This document shows positions 1-8,000 of a DNA stretch of 20,969 nucleotides, piece after piece; the first letter of the stretch is position 1; the number at the start of each line of letters is the position of its first letter. This DNA comes from Psychrobacter sp. UBA5136 (GTDB lineage Bacteria > Pseudomonadota > Gammaproteobacteria > Pseudomonadales > Moraxellaceae). The notes below the pieces were generated by a model. The model was not told the origin of the DNA. It saw nothing but the letters and a program-made list of their open reading frames with translations, and searched no databases. The stretch spans positions 1-20,969 of the forward strand of contig NZ_DHYG01000059.1 in assembly GCF_002414005.1 (NCBI RefSeq), in the 5' to 3' direction. Both the position numbers and the translations under genes were made by a program.

Positions 1-498
1 ATATTTTGGGTTTGGTATAAATACTTATTGCCCATTATTAGTAGATATCGAAGATAAATTTCTCGCTTAAGAAAGCGAACGCGCTAAAAGAAAGCTTAAT
101 AATGACAGGAATAAAAAAGCTAATCTTTAGGCAAGTTAAACAATGCTCATTTAAAAGTTAAATAGTGATGCTAAGATAAATTTTTCTTATACAAATCACC
201 CTTACCTATAAAACTTTTGTTTATACTGTGCTATGCTTAAATCATCGGCAATTATCAGCAGCTTACCCTTTATGCTATAGATTTAGCATTGTAAACGCTG
301 ACAAATTGTTAGTTATTAAATGATAATGAATCATATAAATCATACTTAAACTATCGTTAGTTCAAGATAATTTGGATACGAAAAAGACAAACTCAAATAC
401 TACAAACACTAGACTGAGCAAGCCTAACAGCGTATCTGACTTATATAGCTAGAGCAGTTGACGATAGCGTTATAATAAATGGACAGGTTATAACTTCT
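1..498. other. AT-rich intergenic region, no gene seen
   Basis: No credible coding region is visible on either strand. The stretch is AT-rich and carries only weak signals: a 6-bp stem (TCGCTT/AAGCGA) at 63-78 without a T-tract, an inverted repeat ATGAT-AATGA-ATCAT at 320-334, and a TATAAT hexamer at 471-476 without a good -35 partner at normal spacing. It probably contains the promoter of the downstream flavoenzyme operon, but I cannot place it. Confidence 0.6.
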
Positions 499-2265
499 AT
501 GAGCAAACTTAACTCTCTTTTTCGTAAAACCAATAAATCCTCCTCTACTGCGCGAGCAGTCCCTACTGACGATACTAGTCTAGAGCCTGGCTTAAAAGGC
601 CATGGCACTGATAATAAGCCCGCTAATACGCCCATTGAGCAAACGCGCTGGAATGGCTGGGGCAATGTTAATACTAATAAAAAAGTCTCAGCGCACGGCG
701 CAAAACTCATCAAAGCGCATATCGGTAAAACTAAAAAACTGCCGTCTGTTAGCTTACAAGAGGTATTAAAAACGGTCCCTAAATCGCGTCTGCCGTCTGC
801 TATCACTGAGCTTGATATGGTGTCGACTGACAGCGAGGTTAGGCTTAGACACGCACGCGGCCAAAGCTTTCCAGATTGGATTGCGATGCACGGCGGCGAC
901 TTTGAAGTATTCCCCGATGGCGTGGCGCATCCGCAATCGACCGCTGATGTTCAGACCTTATTACAGCTCGCAGAAGAGCACGACCTTATCGTTATTCCGT
1001 TTGGCGGCGGCACTTCTGTTGCGGGGCACATCAATCCGCAAAAAGGCTCACGGCCCGTACTAACGGTGGCGATGAGCAAGATGGATCAGCTTATTGACCT
1101 AGATACTGAGAGCCAAATCGCGACTTTTGGCGCGGGTACCCAAGGGCCAGCGGTCGAGGCGCAATTAGGCGAGTACGGTTACCGGCTAGGGCATTATCCG
1201 CAGTCATGGGAGCTATCAACCCTTGGTGGCTGGATTGCCGCGCGCTCTAGTGGTCAGCAATCGCTAGGTTATGGCCGTATCGAGCAGTTGTTTGCTGGCG
1301 GAACTTTAGTGACCCCGCAAGGCGTACTCAATATCGCTGATATTCCGGCGTCATCGGCGGGGCCTGATTTGCGCGAGATGATGATGGGCTCTGAGGGTCG
1401 GGCTGGTATCTTTACCGAAGTCAAAATGCGCGTACAGCCGCAGCCTATCGAGGAGCTATTCAAAGTTGCTTTTTTACCAAACTGGGAAGCAGGTAAAGAA
1501 GTGCTTAGACAAGCAGTACAAAGCAATATTCGCCTGTCTATGCTGCGTCTCAGTAATGCCGTCGAAACCGATGCCCATCTACATTTGGGCACCTCACCAA
1601 GTCAGTTTTTAGCGATTAGCACTTATCTAAAAGCGCGCGGGCTCGGCTCAGATAAAGTCATGCTCACTTATGGCGTCTCAGGCGATAAAGCGCAGAATAA
1701 ACTGGCACTGACGCAGTTTAATAAGCTGTTAAAACAGCATGGTAGTGTCACGGGTAAAATCACTGATATCATGGGCAACGTGTGGGCGCATGGGCGCTTT
1801 AAATTCCCTTATTTGCGCGGTACTTTATGGGACAAAGGCATCATGGTCGATACCTTTGAGACGGCAACCAATTGGAACAACATCGACGAGCAAATGCAAC
1901 AGATGCAAGAGGCAGTCAAAACGTCTTTAGCAGATGAAAATGAGCACGTCATGGCATTTACTCATATCTCCCATGTCTATAAACAAGGCGCTAGCCTTTA
2001 TACCACCTACTTCTTTCGCGCCGCAAAAGACCACGCCATGACCCTAAAACGTTGGCAAAAAATCAAACACGCCGCCAGCTCAAGCGTGGCCAATGGTAAA
2101 GCGACGATATCGCATCAGCATGGTGTTGGCCGCGATCACGCGCCTTACCTTGCTGCCGAAAAAGGCAATCTGGGTATACAAGTGACGCGTGATATGCTTA
2201 AAAGCTTAGACCCCGAGCAGCGTATGAATCCGGGTGTTTTGCTTGAAGAACAGCAGACAAGCTAA
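499..2265 (+). CDS. AGPS-like FAD-binding oxidase (alkyl-dihydroxyacetonephosphate synthase family)
   Basis: A 588-residue flavoprotein of the VAO/PCMH FAD-binding fold. It resembles the peroxisomal ether-lipid enzyme AGPS more than glycolate oxidase. Visible landmarks are RWNGWG at 50-55, the FAD pyrophosphate loop PFGGGTSV at 167-174, the block SWELSTLGGW...ARSSG at 236-252, GPD...MGSEG at 288-300, MLRL at 348-351, FETA at 453-456, and a histidine loop SHQHGVGRDH at 538-547 where AGPS has HHHGVG. AGPS swaps the acyl chain of acyl-DHAP for a fatty alcohol. Whether this protein does so is inference; the family also includes oxidases of unknown substrate. Residues 1-45 are polar and low complexity. 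The ATG at 499 has only a weak upstream GGACAGG, and the next in-frame Met is residue 107, inside the fold. The glycerol-3-phosphate dehydrogenase gene begins 12 bases after the stop, so the two are surely co-transcribed. Confidence 0.85.
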   Translation: MSKLNSLFRKTNKSSSTARAVPTDDTSLEPGLKGHGTDNKPANTPIEQTRWNGWGNVNTNKKVSAHGAKLIKAHIGKTKKLPSVSLQEVLKTVPKSRLPSAITELDMVSTDSEVRLRHARGQSFPDWIAMHGGDFEVFPDGVAHPQSTADVQTLLQLAEEHDLIVIPFGGGTSVAGHINPQKGSRPVLTVAMSKMDQLIDLDTESQIATFGAGTQGPAVEAQLGEYGYRLGHYPQSWELSTLGGWIAARSSGQQSLGYGRIEQLFAGGTLVTPQGVLNIADIPASSAGPDLREMMMGSEGRAGIFTEVKMRVQPQPIEELFKVAFLPNWEAGKEVLRQAVQSNIRLSMLRLSNAVETDAHLHLGTSPSQFLAISTYLKARGLGSDKVMLTYGVSGDKAQNKLALTQFNKLLKQHGSVTGKITDIMGNVWAHGRFKFPYLRGTLWDKGIMVDTFETATNWNNIDEQMQQMQEAVKTSLADENEHVMAFTHISHVYKQGASLYTTYFFRAAKDHAMTLKRWQKIKHAASSSVANGKATISHQHGVGRDHAPYLAAEKGNLGIQVTRDMLKSLDPEQRMNPGVLLEEQQTS

Positions 2266-2277
2266 GAAGAGTGCCTT

Positions 2278-3942
2278 ATGAATCAAAGCCAACCAAGCCT
2301 TAAACGCCAGCAAGCACTAGCGCCTTTATCTCGTCGCTCGTCTGAACCTTGGGATATGCTGATTATTGGTGGCGGAATTACGGGCGCTGGGATTGCTCGC
2401 GAAGCCGCGCGGCGTGGCCTAGCCGTATTAATTATCGAGCAAAAAGACTTTGCTTGGGGTACGTCAAGCCGCTCGAGCAAAATGGTCCATGGCGGGCTGC
2501 GCTATATTGCCTCGGGTGATTATAAGACGACGTTACTTAGCGTACGCGAGCGCGAGCGCATGCTGACGGAAGCTGGCGGCCTCGTTAATGAGATGCACTA
2601 TGTCATGCCGCATTATAAAGGTAAGTTTCCGCCGCCGTGGATATTTAATACCCTGCTACGCGTCTATGACAAACTGGCCAGCAAGCGCTATTTTACCTAC
2701 TTTAAAAGGGACGCTTTTCTTAGCTTAAATCCTGATATCAAACAAGATAATTTTTTAGGCGCGAGCCAATTTAGCGATGCGGTGACCGATGATTCGCGCC
2801 TCGTTATGCGTGTACTTGATGAAGCCATCCATGACGGAGCGCACGCGATTAATTACCTAAAAGCCGAAGCGCTTATTACCAATGAGCAAGGCTTGGTCGT
2901 GGGCGCAACTCTAAAAGATACCGCCGAGGCAGATAATAGCGCCCAAACCTATGACGTTTATGCCAAAGTGGTGGTGAGTGCCACGGGTGCTTGGGCGGAT
3001 ACCCTGCGGATGCAAGCCAGTGCTCAGACAGAGCAAAGCTTTCATAAGCAAATTCGTCCCTCACGCGGCAGTCATTTGGTTGTTAGTCAAGAACGTTTGC
3101 CAATTCAGCACGCCTATACCTTTTTACATCCTGCCGATAAACGAGCGGTATTTGTCTTCCCATGGGAAAACCGCACCGTTCTTGGTACCACCGATTTGGA
3201 TCATCCTTCCTTGGACGATAGTGAAGTCGGCATTACTAATGAAGAGGTCGATTATTTATTGGCGGCAACCAATGATCTCTTTAATGATGCCGACCTGAAT
3301 CGAGAAGACGTCATTAGTTCATGGGCGGGCGTGCGGCCGCTGATATCCGAAGGCGGCGACGGTAAACGCGTCAGTCCGAGCAAAGAAAAGCGCGACCATA
3401 GCGTTTGGTTGGATAACAATCTCGTCACCGTCAGCGGCGGTAAGCTAACGACCTTTCGCTTAATCGCCCTTGATGTGCTTAAAACTTGTCAAAAAGTTCT
3501 CGCGCTTGATGATGCCGCTATTCAAGATCATGGCTCATCCAATGACCAAGTTTTTAGCAATCTTACCCCAACCAACCCGAAATTTAATACCTTGCCTGCA
3601 CCGCTGCAAGCACGCTTAAAAGGGTTTTATGGTTTACAGCTTGATACCTTACTTGAGCTAGCCCATAACGACGATTTTGCCTATGTCACCGACAGCAACA
3701 CCATTTGGGCGGAGATTCGTTTTGCGGCGCATTACGAGCAAGTCATCCATTTAGACGATTTATTACTGCGACGTACGCGTTTAGGTTTAATTCTGCCCCA
3801 TGGCGCGATGACGCCGCTTATCAGTGCAAGGCTTAAGCAAATCTGTCAGCAGGAGCTCGGCTGGGATGAGCAAAAGTGGCAGCAAGAAGTGCAGCGTTAT
3901 CAAGATTTATGGCAACGTTACTATCACTTGCCAGCGGCTTAG
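2278..3942 (+). CDS. glpD: FAD-dependent glycerol-3-phosphate dehydrogenase (GlpD/GlpA family)
   Basis: This 554-residue protein should oxidise sn-glycerol 3-phosphate to dihydroxyacetone phosphate and pass electrons to the membrane quinone pool. The Rossmann FAD motif GGGITGAG is at 31-38. The family hallmark SSRSSKMVHGGLRY at 63-76 follows, then SSWAGVRPL, which in GlpD contributes a phosphate-binding Arg, and SGGKLTTFR for FAD. A C-terminal helical DAO_C-type domain occupies roughly the last 130 residues. It is longer than E. coli GlpD (about 500 residues), partly through an N-terminal tail of about 25 residues before the FAD domain. The ATG is preceded by AAGAAGAG and lies 12 bases after the AGPS-like gene, so the two form an operon. 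Given its neighbours, its natural substrate could be G3P itself or an alkylated G3P (inference). No second glpD is in the window, so I cannot say whether this is the main respiratory enzyme. Confidence 0.88.
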   Translation: MNQSQPSLKRQQALAPLSRRSSEPWDMLIIGGGITGAGIAREAARRGLAVLIIEQKDFAWGTSSRSSKMVHGGLRYIASGDYKTTLLSVRERERMLTEAGGLVNEMHYVMPHYKGKFPPPWIFNTLLRVYDKLASKRYFTYFKRDAFLSLNPDIKQDNFLGASQFSDAVTDDSRLVMRVLDEAIHDGAHAINYLKAEALITNEQGLVVGATLKDTAEADNSAQTYDVYAKVVVSATGAWADTLRMQASAQTEQSFHKQIRPSRGSHLVVSQERLPIQHAYTFLHPADKRAVFVFPWENRTVLGTTDLDHPSLDDSEVGITNEEVDYLLAATNDLFNDADLNREDVISSWAGVRPLISEGGDGKRVSPSKEKRDHSVWLDNNLVTVSGGKLTTFRLIALDVLKTCQKVLALDDAAIQDHGSSNDQVFSNLTPTNPKFNTLPAPLQARLKGFYGLQLDTLLELAHNDDFAYVTDSNTIWAEIRFAAHYEQVIHLDDLLLRRTRLGLILPHGAMTPLISARLKQICQQELGWDEQKWQQEVQRYQDLWQRYYHLPAA

Positions 3943-3995
3943 CGTTTTATTTTAGCGACATCTCTCTATAGATAGGACAATATAAAAGAGACACA

Positions 3996-4071
3996 GCGAG
4001 GCTGGGATAAATTTTTTGCAGCCTCTGTCGGCGTAGGCACAGCAAGCAAGAAAAATTTGTACCAGCCTCGC
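3996..4071. repeat. Long-hairpin repeat, copy A
   Basis: An imperfect inverted repeat with arms 3996-4019 and 4046-4071 surrounds a loop that includes CCTCTGTCGGCGTAGGCACA. The loop and its flank, through GCAAGCAAG, recur nearly identically at 9929-9958 (copy B), while the arms differ between copies but stay self-complementary. It lies in the 183-base gap between the glpD-like gene and the FGGY kinase gene. No T-tract follows the stem, so it is not a classical intrinsic terminator; it may be a REP/MITE-like element or an mRNA-processing hairpin. Confidence 0.75.
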
Positions 4072-4114
4072 ACTATCATCCCGTGGATCCACTTTATTCA
4101 GTATCGACTATAGT

Positions 4115-4120
4115 AAAGGA
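4115..4120 (+). promoter_or_regulatory. Ribosome binding site of FGGY kinase gene
   Basis: AAAGGA ends five bases before the ATG at 4126 and fixes that start. A TATAGT hexamer at 4109-4114 directly upstream has no matching -35 at 17 bases, so a separate promoter is not supported. Confidence 0.6.
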
Positions 4121-4125
4121 CTACT

Positions 4126-5694
4126 ATGACCCATAACTTTGATACTCCTATTTATTTTTTAGCCATCGATAATGGTACCCAAAGCGTTAGAGCGCTTATT
4201 TTTGATCAATTCGGTCACGAGATTGCCAAAGCTCGCGTGCCTATTGAGCCGTATTTTTCCGAGCAGCCCAATTTTGCTGAGCAGCACGCCGATTATTATT
4301 GGCAAAAGCTAAGCGAGGCTTGTCAGCAGTTATGGCAAACTTGCAATATTGCGCCCGCGCAAATCGCTGGTGTCAGTCTTGCCACCCAGCGTTATACCAT
4401 GATTTGCCTTGATAAAGACAAACAGCCGCTACGCCCCGCTATCGTCTGGATGGATTTGCGCCGCGGCGAGCCTAATGATATGGGTTTTCTTGATCCATTG
4501 ACCAAAATCATCGGTATGGGTGAGCTGGTGACTGAGGCTCAGCAAAAAGCGCGCTGTAATTGGCTGGCGCAGCATGAGCCAGAGATTTGGGCAAAAACAG
4601 CCTATTATGTCAATCTCTCCGCTTACCTGACCTATCGACTCACAGGCGAGCTTGTCGACTCGACCGGTCATTCAGTTGGCTATCTGCCTTATGACTATAA
4701 AGCGCAAACGTGGCTAAAAGCCAAAGATTTAAAATGGCGCTTATTTAGCTGCAAGCCTGAGCAAATGCCAAAAATTGTGCCGCCCGGTCAGCCGCTTGGT
4801 CACATCAGCGCAAAAGCTGCCAAAGCAACAGGGATTCTTGAAGGTACGCCAATGATAGCCGCCGCCAGCGATAAAGCTTGCGAAGCTTTGGGTTCCGCCG
4901 GACTTGTCGCTGATACCGCCTGCTTAAGCTTTGGCACCACGGCAACCATTAATACCACCTCGAGCAATTATGTTGAAATCCTCAAGCACATGCCCGCTTA
5001 TACCGCTGCCGCGCCGAACTACTACAATCATGAATATATGATTTATCGCGGCTTTTGGATGGTTAGCTGGTTTAAGGAGCAATTTGCCCAATACGAGGCG
5101 CAGCTGGCAAAAACTCAGGGCATCGATACCGAAAAGCTCCTTGACCAAGCGGTCAAGGACATTCCAGCGGGCTGTATGGGGCTGATGATGCAGCCGTATT
5201 GGTCACCCGGCGTTCGTCATCCGGGACTTGAAGGTAAAGGCGCGCTTATTGGTTTTGGTGATGTGCATACGCGGGCGCACGTTTATCGCGCTATCTTGGA
5301 GGGGCTGGCTTACGAGCTTAAGCTTGGCTTTGACACGATTGAAAAGCGTACGGGCAAACCCATCAAACATCTGCGCGTCTCTGGCGGCGGCTCGCAAAGT
5401 GACTCGGCGATGCAGCTGACAGCAGATATCTTTGGCATGCCCGCCTACCGCCCGCATACTTATGAAGCCTCAGGCCTCGGCGCAGCCATCAACTGCGCAG
5501 TGGGTCTTGGCGTTTATCCCGACCACGCGACGGCAAGCGACGCCATGACCCATTTGGGCGATGAGTTTTTACCGATTGACGCCAACGTGCAACTCTATAA
5601 GCGCCTGTACAACGAGGTTTATCTTAAAATGTATGAGCGCCTAAAGCCGTTATATCACAGCATTCAAGATATTACGGGTTATCCTGCTAAATGA
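4126..5694 (+). CDS. FGGY-family carbohydrate kinase, glycerol-kinase-like, substrate uncertain
   Basis: A 522-residue cytoplasmic ATP-dependent sugar/polyol kinase of the ASKHA fold. The N-terminal phosphate-binding segment AIDNGTQSVRA is at 13-23. The probable catalytic Asp is in ASDKACEALGSAG (D249). The C-terminal FGGY signature spans about 373-392 (GALIGFGDVHTRAHVYRAIL), and the adenosine motif VSGGGSQSD is at 418-426. Glycerol kinases carry NQRET near residue 80; here the matching motif is TQRYT at 87-91, so the Arg is kept but the glycerol-binding Glu is Tyr. The following VWMDLRR also differs from the usual VWQDRRT. It is therefore probably not an ordinary GlpK. Its position after the AGPS-like and GlpD-like genes suggests phosphorylation of a glycerol derivative that feeds them (inference). 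It lies 183 bases after the previous stop, across the hairpin repeat, and is convergent with the next gene. Confidence 0.8.
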   Translation: MTHNFDTPIYFLAIDNGTQSVRALIFDQFGHEIAKARVPIEPYFSEQPNFAEQHADYYWQKLSEACQQLWQTCNIAPAQIAGVSLATQRYTMICLDKDKQPLRPAIVWMDLRRGEPNDMGFLDPLTKIIGMGELVTEAQQKARCNWLAQHEPEIWAKTAYYVNLSAYLTYRLTGELVDSTGHSVGYLPYDYKAQTWLKAKDLKWRLFSCKPEQMPKIVPPGQPLGHISAKAAKATGILEGTPMIAAASDKACEALGSAGLVADTACLSFGTTATINTTSSNYVEILKHMPAYTAAAPNYYNHEYMIYRGFWMVSWFKEQFAQYEAQLAKTQGIDTEKLLDQAVKDIPAGCMGLMMQPYWSPGVRHPGLEGKGALIGFGDVHTRAHVYRAILEGLAYELKLGFDTIEKRTGKPIKHLRVSGGGSQSDSAMQLTADIFGMPAYRPHTYEASGLGAAINCAVGLGVYPDHATASDAMTHLGDEFLPIDANVQLYKRLYNEVYLKMYERLKPLYHSIQDITGYPAK

Positions 5695-5730
5695 TATAAA
5701 ATATCTGCGTTAGCTTAGCCTTAATGCTAA

Positions 5731-6906
5731 TTAGGCTTTAGGGTTTTCATTGCTGTTTAAAGCGCTATAAACCCGATTTAACCCCTCTCTCAAAACTGCC
5801 TCAGGACATGCTACATTAATACGCATTTTCAGATGCCCCTCGCGGCCGTACTTGATGCCCGCACTAAGCTCAACCTTAGCTTCTCTAAGCGCGTCATAAA
5901 GCGCTTGATCGTCATCAAAGTACGCCGAGCAATCGAGCCAAATCAAATACGAGGCCTCAGGGCGCATGACCTTAATTTTGGGTAGGTGCTTTTCTAAAAA
6001 CTGCACGGTTAAGTCAATATTCGCTTCGATATAATCAAGCGCCTGTGCCAGCCAATCACCGCCCTCTTCATAAGCACTGCGCATCGCTGCGTAAGCAAAT
6101 AAATTCAGCTCATGCTCGTCACTTAAGCGCTGTTGCTTACTAATTTTACGAAGTAGTGCGCGATCTTTAGCAAAGATCATCGAGCCTTTAATACCAGCAA
6201 TATTAAAGGTTTTGGTCATTGATGTTAGGCTCACCACCTTATGCGCGTACCCTGCCGCTTCTGCTAGCGTTAACAACGGGGTAAATTGATAACCACTTAA
6301 GGTTAAATCTTGATGAATCTCATCGCTAACAATCGCCACATTATGCTTTTTACAGATTGAAAGTAACGCCTTAAGCTCATTGAGCGTCCATACGCGCCCG
6401 CCAGGATTGTGAGGATTACAAAACAAATAAAGCGTTACCTTATGCTCGACTATCTTGGCTTCAATATCGTCCAAGTCTAGACGGTATTTACCCTCTACTT
6501 CCTTTAATGCAGAGGTGACAAGCTTACGTTTATTGTCCAAAACTTTGGTCATAAACGGCGTATAAATAGGGTCATTGATAAGTACCGCATCTCCTACCTC
6601 GGTAAATACTTTCATCAATAGCACCAAACTTGGCACCACGCCCGGAGAAAATAGGATATCCTGCTTATCGAGCCACAAACCATAACGACTGCCATGCCAG
6701 TCGATAATCGCTTGGTATAAAGGCTCGGTCGGAACGGTGTAACCCAATATGCCATGCTGCACGATTTGCTCAATCGCCGTCAATATAGGCTCGGCGGCCT
6801 TAAAGTCCATATCCGCGACCCACAGCGGAATGGTGTCATCGCTATAATGCCATTTAAACGACCCCGTATTACGTCTGTCTATGATTTCATCAAAGTTGTG
6901 AGGCAT
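5731..6906 (-). CDS. MalY/PatB family PLP-dependent C-S lyase / aminotransferase
   Basis: A fold-type I, class I/II PLP enzyme. Members of this family act as cystathionine beta-lyase (PatB, MalY) releasing ammonia, pyruvate and a thiol, or as aminotransferases. Visible motifs are the N-terminal DRRNTGSFKW and PLWVADMDF, FCNPHNPGGRVW around 162-173, SDEIHQDL with the PLP-ring Asp at D195, and the Schiff-base Lys in SMTKTFNIAG at K232. I prefer the ATG at 6906 (391 residues), which has TAAGGAG upstream at somewhat long spacing. A TTG at 6954 would add 16 residues but has no ribosome binding site. The gene follows the crotonase gene on the same strand with about 70 bases between, so they may share a transcript. 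It converges on the FGGY kinase gene; only a weak AGCCT/AGGCT stem at 5717-5737 lies there. The exact substrate cannot be told from sequence. Confidence 0.87.
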   Translation of the reverse strand: MPHNFDEIIDRRNTGSFKWHYSDDTIPLWVADMDFKAAEPILTAIEQIVQHGILGYTVPTEPLYQAIIDWHGSRYGLWLDKQDILFSPGVVPSLVLLMKVFTEVGDAVLINDPIYTPFMTKVLDNKRKLVTSALKEVEGKYRLDLDDIEAKIVEHKVTLYLFCNPHNPGGRVWTLNELKALLSICKKHNVAIVSDEIHQDLTLSGYQFTPLLTLAEAAGYAHKVVSLTSMTKTFNIAGIKGSMIFAKDRALLRKISKQQRLSDEHELNLFAYAAMRSAYEEGGDWLAQALDYIEANIDLTVQFLEKHLPKIKVMRPEASYLIWLDCSAYFDDDQALYDALREAKVELSAGIKYGREGHLKMRINVACPEAVLREGLNRVYSALNSNENPKA

Positions 6907-6976
6907 CCGTTTGCTTCTCTCCTTAACAGTGGGTTTTAATAAGTCGAAACTCAAATATTTGTGTCTTTAAAGCGGC

Positions 6977-7780
6977 CTAACGCCCTTTAAACTCAGCCTC
7001 ACGTCTCTCAACCATCGCCATCGCGCCCTCGCGGGCATCTTCTGAGTAAAACAGATGTGGTAAATAGCTATGGATATTAGCCAATGCAGCAGCAGTGCCA
7101 CTACGACTGGCGTCTTGCGCTGAGGACAATAGCCCTTGTACGCCAAGCGGTGCCGCTTTGCATATCTCTTGCGCGATAGTCATTGCGCGCTCATATTCTT
7201 CGCCATTTGCCACCACTTCACTGACCAGATTTAGCCTATCCGCGGTTTGTGCATCGAAGTTTTTACCGGTAAGTAGGTACGGCATCGCTTTTTGCCAACC
7301 TGCTGCCGCGACGAAGCGGACGGTTGCTCCGCCAAACGGCATGATGCCGCGCTGAACTTCCATTTGCGCAAAGTTGCAGTTGTCACTTGCGATAACGACA
7401 TCACTATTTAGCATCAGCTCAATACCCGCGGTAAGACAGGTGCCTTGTACCGCGACGACGACAGGTTTCTTACGCAGCTTGCCACCGATACCCCACGGGT
7501 CGATTTCATCCTCGTTAAATTCAAACGCGCCTTTATCCCACTTATCTTGCAGCTCCATCAAATCAAGCCCAGCCGTGAAGTGTTCACCATGGGCAAATAT
7601 TAGCGCACAGCGTAGATTATCGTCATTTTCATAACGCGTCAGCGCTTCGGATAACTGCTTAATCATATGGCTATCAAAGGCGTTGCGTTTATCGGCGCGA
7701 TTGAGTCCGATTAGACAGAGATAGCCATCGCTCTCAAAGGTGATGCGATTGTTTGTATGGTTATTACTTTCCGTAGACAT
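6977..7780 (-). CDS. Crotonase-family protein (enoyl-CoA hydratase/isomerase)
   Basis: A 267-residue crotonase-fold enzyme expected to act on an acyl-CoA thioester. The first oxyanion-hole segment is HFTAGLDL at 67-74 and the second is GTCLTAGIEL at 113-122. Glu residues at 121 (GIEL) and 141 (QMEVQRG) match the two catalytic acids of rat enoyl-CoA hydratase, so hydratase activity is possible. The PFGGATVRF segment and the full set of crotonase helices are present. The ATG at 7780 has AAGGAT upstream at good spacing. A GTG at 7861 would add 27 lysine-rich residues and lacks such a site. The gene is divergent from the LysE-type gene and just upstream of the MalY/PatB gene. Substrate chain length and pathway cannot be told. 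Confidence 0.87.
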   Translation of the reverse strand: MSTESNNHTNNRITFESDGYLCLIGLNRADKRNAFDSHMIKQLSEALTRYENDDNLRCALIFAHGEHFTAGLDLMELQDKWDKGAFEFNEDEIDPWGIGGKLRKKPVVVAVQGTCLTAGIELMLNSDVVIASDNCNFAQMEVQRGIMPFGGATVRFVAAAGWQKAMPYLLTGKNFDAQTADRLNLVSEVVANGEEYERAMTIAQEICKAAPLGVQGLLSSAQDASRSGTAAALANIHSYLPHLFYSEDAREGAMAMVERREAEFKGR

Positions 7781-7885
7781 GGTTTTATCCTTTTTATGTT
7801 TGAAGTTATCGTAGTGGCTTTGACGGGAGTCATATATCTTTATCGCTCTAAAAACTAGCACTTAAAAATCTAGTAGCCGACTTTT

Positions 7886-7914
7886 AATATAGACATCTGC
7901 GCTCTATAACACAA
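7886..7914 (-). promoter_or_regulatory. Candidate promoter of the crotonase gene
   Basis: On the minus strand TTGTGT (7914-7909) and TATATT (7891-7886) are separated by exactly 17 bases, in the divergent gap upstream of the crotonase gene. The -10 matches consensus at five of six positions, but the -35 at only three. The implied leader is about 100 bases. Confidence 0.4.
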
Positions 7915-7939
7915 GCAACGGCGTCGCCATCATTTTTAG

Positions 7940-7971
7940 TTGACCTGATTTGCGATAAGTGCAACTATTAT
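7940..7971 (+). promoter_or_regulatory. Possible promoter of the LysE-type gene
   Basis: TTGACC at 7940-7945 is a good -35, but the best -10 (TATTAT at 7966-7971) is 20 bases away. At 17 bases only AACTAT is available. Non-standard spacing makes this tentative. Confidence 0.28.
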
Positions 7972-8000
7972 CCAAACCAAGACTTTACGCAGAGCGTTTT

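Noticed and set aside
320..334. Fur-box-like inverted repeat ATGAT-AATGA-ATCAT
   Set aside because: It only partly matches the 19-bp Fur consensus, and nothing about the downstream genes suggests iron control.
441..806. 121-residue open frame on the minus strand over the start of the AGPS-like gene
   Set aside because: It overlaps the N-terminal part of a well-supported gene in antisense, has no family resemblance and no good ribosome binding site.
6907..6954. TTG start adding 16 residues to the MalY/PatB protein
   Set aside because: No ribosome binding site precedes the TTG, whereas the ATG at 6906 has TAAGGAG upstream and a typical family N terminus.
7781..7861. GTG start adding 27 residues to the crotonase-family protein
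   Set aside because: The added segment is unlike crotonases, and the ATG at 7780 has a better ribosome binding site.
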